This document shows, piece by piece, positions 1-11,602 of a DNA stretch of 64,000 nt (within the stretch, counting starts at the first letter, position 1; every line of letters begins with the position of its first letter). Below the pieces are notes generated by a model, which was given only the letters and a program-made list of their open reading frames with translations, made no database searches and had not been told where the DNA came from. The translations under genes and the position numbers were made by a program. Origin of the DNA: Pocillopora verrucosa (lineage: Eukaryota; Cnidaria; Anthozoa; Scleractinia; Pocilloporidae); the NCBI RefSeq assembly GCF_036669915.1, contig NC_089314.1, positions 4,845,120 through 4,909,119 of the forward strand. The letters are read 5' to 3'.

Positions 1-308
1 AACCCAGTTGTTAACACTAAATTACCTGCTATACACTCACTCGCACTGCTTACTACAAAGTGGCTGTCGGTTCCAGGTTCAGAGGAGACCAATGAACGTT
101 CTGACTACCCGCTTGGTGCTCTTAATGTATTTTTTGCCTACACCAAAACGCAGGGGCAGGTTGTCCGAAGCCCGATTCGCATTTATCCCAAGTTAAATTG
201 CCTTATTTCGAATTTGTATGTCAAGAAAAATTGTTTTTATCCACTTTCTAGCAACTAGTCTAGCAACTATATATTAACTGACAACACTCCTCTTTTGATT
301 TTTTTTAG
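1..308. other. Left edge; possible upstream exon or intron of the sushi/Ig gene
   Basis: The first frame is open from base 1 to about 258 and contains a stretch (SEETNERSDYPLGALNVFF, then YTKTQGQ and SPIRIYP) that looks like extracellular-domain sequence. It could therefore be an upstream exon of the gene that follows. Against this, the best donor (about 194/195, GTTAAA) leaves two bases, whereas the exon at 309 needs one, so the frames do not join. A polypyrimidine tract and AG precede 309. I regard this as undecided. Confidence 0.25.
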
Positions 309-3300
309 GTACAACTTGCCCCACAATTCCTAATCCTAAAAATGGGTTAGCGTCTAAACTTGGATTGTTCCTACAACTCAGATGCAACACTGACTACTTC
401 TTCAATCCATATCCACCTGGACTGCCCGGGCTATTCCAGAATCCTTTCTATAGATGTATAGATAACAAGTGGGTGTCACAGAATGACTTTGTGTCTATCT
501 TACATCAAGCTCCGGATTGCATGAGTAAGTTTGCATAGTATTTCATAGTTTAATGGCCGCCCCCTGTGAGGGAAATGTATTTCCTTATATAGAGCCATCA
601 CGAGTCTTAATTTCGCAGATTGTCGACCACATAAAAATGTTGTACAAAATCTTTTACCTTCGGTTGAATGAAGAACACACTCTGCATGCTAGCCATGCGC
701 AATATGTTTCGTATATTTCGTGTTTGCACCAGTTCAAAATCTCATCGAAAAGTATCTGCCTTGCAGATCTCCATATTCATTTCAATAAAAAATTGAGAAA
801 ATTTGAGAACCTTACGCTTTTTTATTTGTCAATGTTAACGGCAACAATTTCCGGTAAAGCTTTCAGTGATCTCCCACAACGTTTTTTTATTTTGCGAAAA
901 ATTCGTAACATAAAGACTTGCTTCACGATATACAGCGGTTTTGCATGAAAGGGCAAGATTTATCAGTGGAATAATTGTATGCATAGAAACAGTGAATGGC
1001 TTCACATTTAACATCAGACATAAGGGATCCGTTTTGATCAAAAATAGTATGTGATAAGGCAAGATTATATTCTCTTGCATGAGGTAAATCTTGGGATCTA
1101 ACGCCAGGGCAGAATTTTATTCTGTAACTAAACACTAACTGCAATTAAATATTATTATACATGAACTGAGCTTACTGGCGAGTTGTTTATGTTGTTAACA
1201 GAATACGTGAATTACGAACAAGGTAAAGCTTGTGGGGATGGCACAATATTATTGGACAATGTTATTTGCTGTAAGTATTACCGCACAATAAATTAAAGTA
1301 ATCGCGTGATTATCCAAGTCAGTGTTCAGAGGACTCCAAATAAAACTTTTTCTCAGTAGCGACCTAATTTAAAATAAACGGTAAAATACACTTTATACAA
1401 GCACTTTTTCCAAATAACGAGTTCTTTTATATTTGGCAGTGAATTGTCCGCCTGGGAGCTACGGAGACAGCTCCACAAACACATGCAAAGACTGTCACTT
1501 AGGATATTATCAAGACGAGGAAGGCAAGCCCGAGTGTCAGCCATGCCCCAAAAATTACAGCACTGCCATCACTGGAGCTAAGAATAGAACAGATTGTAGA
1601 CGTATGTTCATAAGAATTTACTATTTTGCCTTTTATTTTCCTATTTTGTGCTATGTGGTCAGGGACCCATTTCCTTACGTCCCAGTTACTTTACGGACTT
1701 GACGCCATACTTTGAAATCTAAATTGACGGAATAGTAGGTAGCGCGATTCTTAGCTCAAAAACCAGGGCCCAGTTGTATAAAGGGTGGATAACACTATCC
1801 AACGGATTATCGCTATCCAGAGGATAAGTGATAGCAAAACGTGTAGTGTTATCCACCGGATAGAGATTTATCCAGTGGAAAGCGTTATCCGATCTACGAA
1901 CAACCGGGGCCAGGCCTTTCTATATTATTCCCCGATATTTCTTATGATCAGAATTTGAAACTGTTTAAATGATGAAAATGAACTCGGCAAACAGATACCA
2001 ATTTTTCGGCAATGGTTCCAACTGGACTTTCAGGAAACGGACTCCAGGTCCAAGAAATGATTGAATTAGACTTAATTGAGGAGGAAAATGAAGATCAGGA
2101 GTAATGATGATCACATCCTCTATTCATCATGGAAAAAATTATAATGGGATATTGGCGCGTAGCTAACCATAATTTGTCCTCTTGCGCATGCCCAACGTTA
2201 AAACGTTGTGTTGATTTGGTAGTCACGTGCACTTGATATAGCAACACTGGTTCATTTTACACACAGTTAAAAGTACCTTGGCGAGTAATGGTTTAAGGTG
2301 GGGTCTGCGACAAAGACATTAGTTACAGAGCTGTTCCTCTGAAACGGTGAAGTTGAATTTTACACCATTCGATTTTTTTACAGCTATCTGCAGACCAGGT
2401 AGATATTCAACTAACAATGGGGTTTGTCCGTGCAAGAGGTGTCCTTATGGAACTTACCAGGAAATTGAACAGATGACATACTGCAAAGCTTGCCCGATGG
2501 GAACTAATACAACAACAACTGGAAGGACTTCCATCGATGATTGTGTGGGTGAGTATTAGATATATAGAGAGAATCAGTTTGGTAAACTTTCATTCGACGT
2601 GCGCTATCCTATCCACCGTTATAATCCATCCAATATTTTCGGTCTTGCACGAGCGTTTTGTGACTCAATTTACCCCAGCTGAAACTGGGGAATATCTGAT
2701 GATATTCCTCTAATGATGATACCAATTTAAAAACTTTGCGTCCGATGGGGGTGCCACATTGGAGCGATACGAAACATTTACCTACTCGCTACATTTAAGT
2801 AGTAAAATGATTTTTTTTTTATAAAAAAAGGTCTCTTACATTTGTTCACAGCCAAAGCTCAAATCATTGGTACAGTGCCCACTTCAGACTTCTCCGTCAA
2901 GGAAAATGATACTATTTCTATTGTTTGTAATGTCGATGGCAGTCCAGCTCCCACTGCTACATGGACTAAGACCACTGGTGAGTTTTGCCCTATACTAACA
3001 ATTACTTTTTATCGCATGGTTGGGGAAAAGAAATTTTTAAGGGGGGGGGGGGAGGGGGTCGCATTGTTTTAGGGGGAACGGTGCTAACAGAGTTTAAAGG
3101 GGGGGGGGGGCCTTAGAATATTGATTGCCGATGAGGGGAGACAGGTAGATTTTATCTTATTTTATTGTGGCATAGCCAAAATCCTTTCACCCCCCTCCCC
3201 CACAGCCAGGTGATAAATAATGACCGCTCCTAAATTTCAAATCATTTTCACACCATATGAGACCTTATGCTCTTCACAGTGATGTTTGAGAAATTTACAT

Positions 3301-4205
3301 TTATTATTGAACTTTATTTTCAAAACATAGTGCCTGTTTTTTGTATCCTTACAAAATTTATTAAATTTATTATTTCATTTTTCGGCCAAGAAAATGCAAT
3401 TTCAAATTTGAAAAGAATACCATGAATTTTTATTGTTAGGTGTGTGATGGGATATTCTCGCAGTCAAACCAGATATGAAGGGTTATAGACTGCAATTTTT
3501 ACGATGAGTTGTCTCGACTTAAAACGCCGCAGTTAATAACTGAGCTTGTTCATTGTTGCCCTGAACGTAGAAACTTTCCGAGGGATAAATAACAGATGGT
3601 GTCCGACGGTATTTTAAAAGCACAAGCTTGATTTTCAGTCACTGCATTTGTTACAAATATCTCACTAAAAACTCTCGCAAATTTTGCCTTCGATTGGTAG
3701 AATTACACGCGTGATGACTGAGAAGAATGCAGCTTGGAAATTTTTTATGCCGAACATAATGCACATTTGTTATCAGATGAAACTTAACAACGACAAGTAG
3801 GAGTAAAAGAAGCGGGTGCGCAAAAAAGGGCGTAAGCCTCGCAAAGAGAGAACGAAGGTGCCATTTTCCTGGAAACCCTGTTTTTCGCTTATTGTCTCTT
3901 TCAGTCGTGTTCGTTGTTCGCAACCCCGCAACAGGCTCGATTTCAAAGAGATTACAAAGAGGAAAAATAGTGATAAAATTTGCCAAAGTTCTGTTAACAT
4001 GAATATCTTTCGTATAGGTTCTCCGCCTTCATCGGACCGCGTAACAGTGAATTACATCTATGACTTGGAAGCGAAGCTTACTGGTGTTGAGTACGTCATA
4101 ACTGCAGCGATTGCCTCTGATGCGGGAACTTATGAGTGCAGGGCTTCCAACAAACTTAACGTGGTTACCAAAACGATCGCCGTGTCTGTTACATCTGCGG
4201 CTTGA
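309..4205 (+). CDS. Secreted sushi / GCC2-GCC3 / Ig-domain protein, 3' part (six exons)
   Basis: The 5' end is missing. Exons are 309-524, 1202-1270, 1440-1601, 2384-2548, 2852-2977 and 4018-4205; all join in frame and end in TGA. The first exon gives a sushi (CCP)-like module starting TTCPTIPNPKNG with later Cys and Trp residues. Exons 3 and 4 each encode one ephrin-receptor-like GCC2/GCC3 cysteine module (CPPGSYG..C..C..GYYQ..C..CP and CRPGRYS..CPCKRCPYGTYQ..C..CP). Exons 5 and 6 together encode one I-set Ig domain, with the first Cys in SIVCNVDG, the Trp in ATWTK and the second Cys in DAGTYECRAS. The intron falls inside the Ig fold. Translation stops straight after the Ig strand G with no membrane segment, so the product is probably secreted or matrix-bound. 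SVEP1 and SCUBE use similar modules, but no orthologue can be named. A role in adhesion or innate recognition is only inference. Confidence 0.8.
1767..1911. repeat. MITE-like foldback element, GGCCCAGTTGT ends (copy 1)
   Basis: A 145-base element in the intron between exons 3 and 4 of the sushi/Ig gene. Its left end (GGCCCAGTTGTATAAAGGGT) pairs imperfectly with the reverse complement of its right end (GGCCCCGGTTGTTCGTAGAT). The interior is built of repeated TATCCA/GGATAA blocks. A relative lies at 24241-24379. No coding capacity. Confidence 0.65.
3039..3112. repeat. Two poly-G runs in an intron
   Basis: Runs of about 12 and 10 G occur around 3041-3056 and 3100-3110, inside the intron that splits the Ig domain. 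They are low-complexity tracts that could form G-quadruplexes and are prone to sequencing-length error. Confidence 0.6.
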
Positions 4206-4371
4206 GTCAGTGACTGACAAGGTATGAAATTAGTCGTTAACATATTAACTCTCAAGATCTGACTTAAAGTTTTACCAAATTTTTGCAATCCATTTAATTT
4301 TAAATCAGCTGTGAGAATTTTTTGACAAGCTCTGGTTGATAAGTTTCCATATTCTCATTACTGGGCTGTTA

Positions 4372-4377
4372 AATAAA
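4372..4377 (+). promoter_or_regulatory. Candidate polyadenylation signal AATAAA
   Basis: A canonical hexamer lies about 170 bases past the stop codon of the sushi/Ig gene. Its position fits a short 3' UTR. Sequence match only. Confidence 0.45.
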
Positions 4378-6306
4378 GTAGAGACATTGTGTGGAGAAGT
4401 TACCTTGCAAGCCATACAAAGAGTTGTAATAACAGTGAAAAAGTTTTTATGTTCTCAACAAGCAGCAAGTGACACACTCAACTGACCATTCATGTTATTA
4501 GAGTATGATAAAGGAGTGGGAGTGGCTGTTGCAAATTTTTAAAAAAGCTGAAGATTCTAGAGTAAGGCCTTCCTCTGAACCAAGTAAAAGAGAAATCTCC
4601 ACAGCTTTTGCTTCGACGAAATGCCAGCGCTGAAAAAAATCACCACCAAACTCTATCTGCATTTATCAATCTCTAGTTGAAATAATTGAGGTGTTGAACA
4701 TTGGACAACCTCGTACTGAGGTGTACCCGGTGGTGAACACGAAAAATCTGGGAACGAGCTTATCCAAAATGGTGGAAACGGTTGGAGAATAAGCGCAGGT
4801 GTTCCCTCACTTCGAGGGAACGAACGGGAAGCCACTGTTTTAATGAAGTTTTATCAATGTCTATTTACCAATTCGTTATTCATAAATTCGTGACAATCAG
4901 ATCCCTTCCTGAATCATGCTTGTTGGCGTAATTTTCTCAATTTTTCGTTCTTGTTTCAGTTTAACCTCGACTCGAGGAGAAGATATTAAAGAGGATCAAG
5001 TTACAGTTTAAGATTAGAAAACATGTTATTTCACTAATAATTGACATTAAATGAAGCTTTTAGCGGAAAAGGAATAAACGTTGTAAAGCATAAAATGTTT
5101 GAGGTGCAAACAAATCTCATGTGTTCTATAGTACAAAACTCCTTTCCATGTCAAATCCCTAAGAAGACCTCTTCGTTTTTCACCTTCCCGCTTTGCCTCG
5201 CCCTGTGACGAAACGCCATAGCACCCCAACTCGTGTTATCTTTAAGCTGAGTAGCCTCGCCGTGTCGGATTGACCGAAGTCGTTGCCAACTCGTCTCAAT
5301 GCAATTGACATTTCAACTAATTTATTCATTCCTTTTGCGTTCAAATGGTTCTGTTTCTTTGCAGTTAAAATTGTGTCTATTAAGCGAAGGATGTTGCAGT
5401 GCTAGGCTAGTGTTGAAGCTCTTTCCTTCATTTTTTCAATCAACGCGCAATGGGTTTTATTCATGTAAACCATTAATAATCAATGATCCATCCGCTTTCA
5501 AACTTGAAATAGTGAGTATGATGAGAGACTCATTATTTGTGCGTTCGCAGAAGTACGTTCGGTTACTGGAGCGGTCAGCTCGTGATACTACACCGCTGCA
5601 CAACTTATACCTGCTTAAATGACTGGCTTAGAAGAAATATAAGCACCACGCATTTCTATTCCTGCTTTTTCACAAATGAAAAAAAATATTAGCTTACGAA
5701 TAATAACGCGCGTGTGTTTATATAACAAGTCGTCCAACATGACGATAGAAGATTACGTTATTTGAAAAAAAAGGTGCATATGTACTTTGAATGTAAGATT
5801 TCAAATGCCAAATGAAATTTTTAAAAAGTCCTAAGTAGAAGCGGGATTTACGGCCGTGCAAAGTTCGTTTTTTACAAATTAAAAAAAAACCTTTTGAAGT
5901 CAGCTGTTGCTAATGATGCTAATTGTTGCACCAACATTAAATTCTGGCGCACAACTTAAATTTGCTGCATTTAGTACAGTTGAAAACACATCAGTTAACA
6001 CAAAGACATTAAATTTACAGGTGATTTCTATGATTATGAATGATTTATTTCTTACCGCACCCAAACACATGCTGATGCTTTGATTGGCTATTGGACGCAG
6101 AAACACAGCCAGTTAGAAGCCCAGCCACTACAAACCACTCGCCAAGGCGCACAATTCTCCTGCTCAATAAACTTAAATTGAACCTCGGTTTAAAACAACA
6201 GGATAAAATTGAAGGGTTGCTGACCCTATCAGTGCGCTAAATCAACTTGGGGACTCACGACGATTTCAAACGCAATTTAAGTTTCCAGCCGATCTTGGCG
6301 TTAGAG
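4378..6306. other. Intergenic region, nothing recognised
   Basis: This is AT-rich spacer between the sushi/Ig gene and the first small secreted paralogue. Short open frames here show no family resemblance and no splice logic. The last 150 bases presumably contain the promoter and 5' UTR of the gene at 6307, but no clear TATA element was identified. Confidence 0.5.
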
Positions 6307-7918
6307 ATGTATATCCTAGCAGCCATCATTTTTGCCATAACCTCGCTGCCATCAACAGATGCGTTTTGCGAGCGTCTATATAAAAATCCCTACTGGAGCC
6401 CTAAAAGTTTAGCACAGAGAGCTCTCGACGCAGACATTGTTGTTTATGGCAAAATTGCCGAAAGTCCATGCGTAAAACCAATCTTCAAGTTTGTGAACAC
6501 AACAAATCTACCGACTCTCTCAACCAACGCCACAAATTCTTCCAGCAGTGTTCAATTGACACTTCCCAGCAACACCAGCAACATTGATATGCGCAACTCC
6601 ACCGATGAAAACGCGACAGATATTTGTTTGAGGCGCGAGTTTTACAATGTGACGATGAATGTTTCTTGTGTCATCAAAGGAGGAGCTGTTCCTTCTGTCA
6701 TTCATCTGCGTTCATTCGGGTTCGGTCCAAACAAGTGCACATACTTCACAAGAGGTTTTACCTATTACGAAACAGTCCAGTCATTCCATGTGTACAAAGG
6801 ACAAAACTACCTCGTCTTTCTTGGGAGGTAAGTGGAAGAGTTGCTCTAAAAAAGCTTTTGCTTCGTGAACGAAAAAAAAAGGTGCTAAGAACATCTGATT
6901 ACACACAAAATCCCAGAAGAAAGTTGCATAACACTTTCTCAGAAGTCAGTCAATTTTTGTCCCAAGCTCGTAAGAAAGTCTCTCTTGATTTTCTTTCACT
7001 TTTCCCTTCTACATATTTCGCTTCTACAAGGGAAAAGGTAGTTTTTTGAGATATTGGCCGAAGAGACCTTCTCTAAAGAAATGTCTTGTTCTCAGAGTAC
7101 TTTTGTCTAGTACAGTTTTAATCTCAGCCAATGAAATATTTTAGACAAGCTTCAGAATATTCACCTTTGATAAATTCCTTTAAAAAGGGTTGTGTCAACC
7201 TCTTTTCTCCTGCCTTAGGTAGTTTGCAAATAAATTCTTCAATCAAATATAATCGCAATAAACTGTTGCCAAAGTATTCATTAGATTACATCTTAAACAT
7301 CGGCACTTACCTGTAGTTTTCAATAAAGAAGATATTCCACCTGCCAGACTTATGAATCATTAACAAACTTGCCTTGATTGCAATTTTAGACAAGAATAAT
7401 GCAGTGACGATGAATATGAACGGCGATGCTTGCTCGTTTTGAACCGGTGGGCGATGTGAGCGCGCGAGAGGTCCACAAGTGTTCCGACACGAAAATGTCA
7501 GACTCTTGTACGCTCACAAGGAAAAAGTTTTTACTTAAACCTCATTGATATTCCCCCTTCCCATCACCCCACATATTGATTTTTTTCCCTGTTTTCGCGC
7601 TTTAATTAGAAGTATGAATATGAGTGCGTAAATTTCAAGAGCACTACGTATCCTTTTATCTCTTTCAGGCGCAAAGGCAATGGTGATTCAAACAGTTTTT
7701 GGCCACGTGAAATCAATCTACAATCAGCATCCACGGAAATTATAGATGAGAAGTATCTAAAGCCTGTTTTCGCGGCAGTTGGCGGTCATGCGCACAGCCC
7801 TGAGGGAGTGGATGAGACTCACAGCATTTGTGTACCGTATATTGGCGGTGCACCGTCACACTACATAAAACATTCGTTTCTATTGATAGTGCTTGCCTGT
7901 GGAATTTTTTTGATTTAG
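6307..7918 (+). CDS. Small secreted, probably GPI-anchored protein, paralogue 1 (two exons)
   Basis: Exons 6307-6827 and 7669-7918 join in frame (AG|G) to give 256 residues. The chosen ATG precedes a clear signal peptide (MYILAAIIFAITSLPSTDAF); an in-frame extension further upstream has no ATG. The mature protein has the block ADIVVYGKIAESPC, then a Thr/Asn/Ser-rich linker with many N-X-S/T sites. Next comes a beta-rich core (YNVTMNVSCVIKGG, later a Cys in GPNKC), then PVFAAVGGHAH and a final Cys in ICVPYIGG. The last 15 residues are hydrophobic (SFLLIVLACGIFLI) and end the protein, as in GPI-anchor signals. Paralogues lie at 9892 (+) and 15900 (-). The pattern recalls the N-terminal region of CCDC3 or an NTR-like domain, but I cannot assign a function. 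Confidence 0.82.
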
Positions 7919-9891
7919 GCCGAATAATGTATTGTTTCCGGCGAAATGTGTGTTTTTCCACGGGCCACTGAAAGTTTCTGCGAATGACTCTTTACTCTTT
8001 CTAGGCAATCAGGGCGAGAATAGGCAACTGTTTATAGCAAATTTACCATTAAATGCTAGTAAAGAACTTCGTTTGTTTAAGGTGCAAGAGTCCCAAATTG
8101 ACTGTTTGTGATAATATGAAAATCTTTCTCTTTTTAGCGTGACTAACAAGACCATCCAGTGTTGCTTTTCTAGACAAGGCTGAAATTTAAAATTTGTCTT
8201 CCAATCAAAAGTTTAAGACTATTAAAAGTGACCCGTCGTAGGCATCTATGAAGTAGAGTCTACTTTGAAAACGCAGGGTCTAAAGTAGAAGCTATTTTTG
8301 CCAATTACTGCCATAGACGTTTTGAATATGAAATTTATCAACTGTTTATCAGATCTCAGACATCAAAAGTTCATGTACGCACAAGAAACTGTTTGTTTAA
8401 TTTTTATTCAATTTTATAATGAAAATAAACATCTCATTAGTTCTCATAGACAGACAACTTTAGCTGTACCCATGATCATATTATGTGATGGGGATCAACT
8501 GTGAAGCTGAGCAAAAAGAGGGGGAGAGGGTGGGGAAGTGGATAAATCACTTTGACTCCTGGATAAAAAAAAAGTGATCTGCTATTTCTCGGCCATGACA
8601 AAGAATTGAGCGAATTGACCTTTATCAGCTGTGATGCTGATAAACAATGTTGTACATGCTTAACGTTAGAAAAAATTAAAAAAAAGGAAAAAACATCTTT
8701 CACAGCCCGAAGATGAAATGAAAAGATTGTTTCGAATAAGTGCCTCGGAGACCACTTGGATGGATGTTAATATATGTAAAGGGACACACCGAGAAATGGG
8801 AAGAGTTCGAGAGAAAAAGACAGCCACATCTGTAAATTAGTGCCCAACAACTGCTTTATGCTGTGGGTGAACTATGTGTAGTTCGTAATATCTAAGGAAT
8901 AAGAAAAGACAAGAGAGCATAATCTTGAGTTCCCTTAGAAAAGATTACTAGCAACGAAGAGAGAAAAGACATCACCATTAAAAGAGTAACTGTGAATCTC
9001 TAACAAGAGGGTCCTTTCCGTAGATATGCAATCGTTACACTACATGAACGACATAATAACCGTCAGGAGCCTCAAAAAAGTGTGAGCAGCTAGCAGAGTG
9101 CTGTACATAAAGGTTATGTCGACCCCAACGCTGCTCTATACAACGCATAACAGACGACGAACACACTCCCGGTTGCCAAGCAATATCGTTCGGGTCATGC
9201 GTAGTGGACCCGAGATCCTGTGATAGCGAATGTCAGCGCTAGCAACGCAAACTGTGAGACGTAGCACATGCAGACAGCGAATAAGTAATTATTCAAATAT
9301 TGTAAACAATTCTTGCGATTCTTTCCTCAGAAGAATTGTAAAGACCTTCACTAGGCTACTTCATTTCTACACTACGTGAAACGAAAGATAATTAACTAAA
9401 ATAATTGCACATTTACGATTCTCGTTTTAATTTTTTTCTAATCACCTAAGGATTTTCACAACAATTGTTTGATTTAAAAAGGGAAGAAATTTGTATCTGT
9501 AGACGTGAATATGGTTTCATTACGAATTTAAAAATCTTCCAGCAGGACAACCCATCTCCAGCGATCTTCTTCTTCATCAGAGTTACGCCGGTACAATGGC
9601 TAAACTCTCTTTTTCGCAAATGCAATGAAATTCAAGTGTGCGCGCACAGGGCAGGTTGTACATTAATGATTAAAAGTAAGCAGTATTAGGCGACGCCTCA
9701 GACAACAGGTGACTTGCAGATGCGAGAGAGCATCGCCGTGCGTTATGGAAATGTAAACAGCTGAGCAGATTGAGTCAGAGAGTGCCGCAAGCTAGTTACA
9801 AGAAGAAAAAAATCAAGATCTTTATTTGGCCAGTGACGATTTTACTGTAGAGTTTCTGCAACCTCACAGTCATAGAATTAGTCACAACAAG
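7919..9891. other. Intergenic region between secreted paralogues 1 and 2
   Basis: This holds the 3' UTR of paralogue 1, with a possible AATAAA at 8424-8429, and the upstream region of paralogue 2. A short G/A-rich tract lies near 8518-8537. No gene, tRNA or recognisable transposon coding sequence was seen. Confidence 0.5.
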
Positions 9892-11602
9892 ATGTCGATA
9901 AGAGCTGTGGCAGTTGCGTTTACGTTATTCTTCGTCGCGTCTTTGCTGCATACCAGCGACGCAGTTTGTAAAAGTCCACGAGGGAGCAAAACTTGGAGAA
10001 GGAAGAGCTTAGTGGACCGTGCTATCCAGTCCGATATTGTCATCTATGGCGAAGTTTTTAACAGCCCGTGTTGGAAACCTGGCTTTGTAAAACCAACGAA
10101 TGCTCCACTCACGACGCCAACTCAAGCTCCAAGCGGCGTCAATTCCACGAATACAACAAGCAACACGACAGGGTTCATTACGACTCCTTCGCCACCGAAG
10201 CAAGAAAATGCAACAGCCAACACGACGACCCAATCTATTGTGCCAACCACAGAAGTCCCGTACAACTGTAGCACAGAGTACTATAACGCGATTATCAAGG
10301 TTCTATGTGTGTTAAAAGGAGGCTCAGTGCCTCTACTTATTAATCTGGAGGGTCTTGGTCATGGAGAGGGAGTCTGTTTGGATGAATCGTACCACGACCA
10401 TCACGCGTATAGAATGTTGAAATATCTTATTTTCATCGGAAGGTAAAGTTTTGTAATTTTGTTAATTCCACATTTGTAGTTTTTACACTTTGAAGTTTCG
10501 TGAGAAATTTCCTCGATTTAATCATGCTCGCTTTTAATGCAGAGGAATTTTTGCGAAACGCTGAGAAGTATTTCTTCAATTAAGGTTTTGAGAATCGACA
10601 AAGAACTAGCGAATTTCATTTCGAATTTTTAGTCGCTCACAAAAGACTCAAACCATGATGATTCATCTACGTGTAGCTTTACGGAGACCAGCAGCTCTTT
10701 GACTCTACAAAGTACATCATGTTAAAATTTTTGAGGAATGATTTTAATCGCTCTTCATGTGCTGTCGGTTACGTTGATGTTAACACTTATCAAACAACAA
10801 GCTCTCACTCCTATGTAATTTATAAAGGGATCGTTTTTTTTATTTTATTTTGTTTTGTTTTTAGCCAGATAGTGAACAAACATCTACTGCACCATAGGCT
10901 TTTTTTCAGTTTCAACCCGCTGAGAGCTTTTTGCTATAATGTTTTCAAGTAAATGAATTGTTTTTGAGAACGTGTGATAATTCCGTAGCTGCTCCTCGGC
11001 TTGCTCGTTTCGCATGATCGGTGATCTTACAATTTCTTCTAAGTTCATTTTATTCCTTTCGCAAAATAACTAGTTTCCAACGGACTTATTTCATTTCATT
11101 TTGCCAACAATTTGAAAATTTTCACGCACCAGTGATGTTTATAAACACCTACTGATAAGAAATAGCAATACTTTATACGTGCGAAATGGTCAAAGAAAAA
11201 CTTGCAAGGGGCTCGAATTCAGCCATCTCGTTCTTGAGTTCAGTGCATTAATTATTAGCCGTCCCAGTTTCTTAGCTTACCCTGCCAACTAAGAGACCAT
11301 CAGCAGTTGATTCCTTTTGAAGCTTACTCAATTCTAATTCATTCCTCAGGAAGGAAATCCCAAATGAAAAAGGTCAATTTAGGATCTATCCAGTGAACTA
11401 CCAACCTGCTCTTAAAGAGATCGATGATGAAACCGAGTTGGATCCTATCTTTGAAGCTGTTGGTCGAAATGCTCACTTGCCTAGCAACATCGTCAATCAG
11501 AAAGACCATGTCATGTGTAAGCCTTACGTGGGTTCTGCGCATGCGTGCCGTTCGAGTCTTCTAATGATCCTGTTCTTGTTTATCTCATATATAATGTATT
11601 GA
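9892..11602 (+). CDS. Small secreted, probably GPI-anchored protein, paralogue 2 (two exons)
   Basis: Exons 9892-10442 and 11350-11602 give 267 residues. The intron is in the same phase (AG|G) and at the same place as in paralogue 1, directly after LVFLGR there and LIFIGR here. The signal peptide is MSIRAVAVAFTLFFVASLLH. Shared blocks are SDIVIYGEVFNSPC, a Thr/Asn/Pro-rich glycosylatable linker, YNAIIKVLCVLKGG, a Cys in GEGVC, PIFEAVGRNAH and a Cys in VMCKPYVG. The C-terminus is a hydrophobic segment (SSLLMILFLFISYIMY) ending at the stop, again suggesting a GPI signal. An AATAAA lies 102 bases past the stop. The close spacing and shared intron indicate tandem duplication with paralogue 1. Function unknown. 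Confidence 0.82.
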
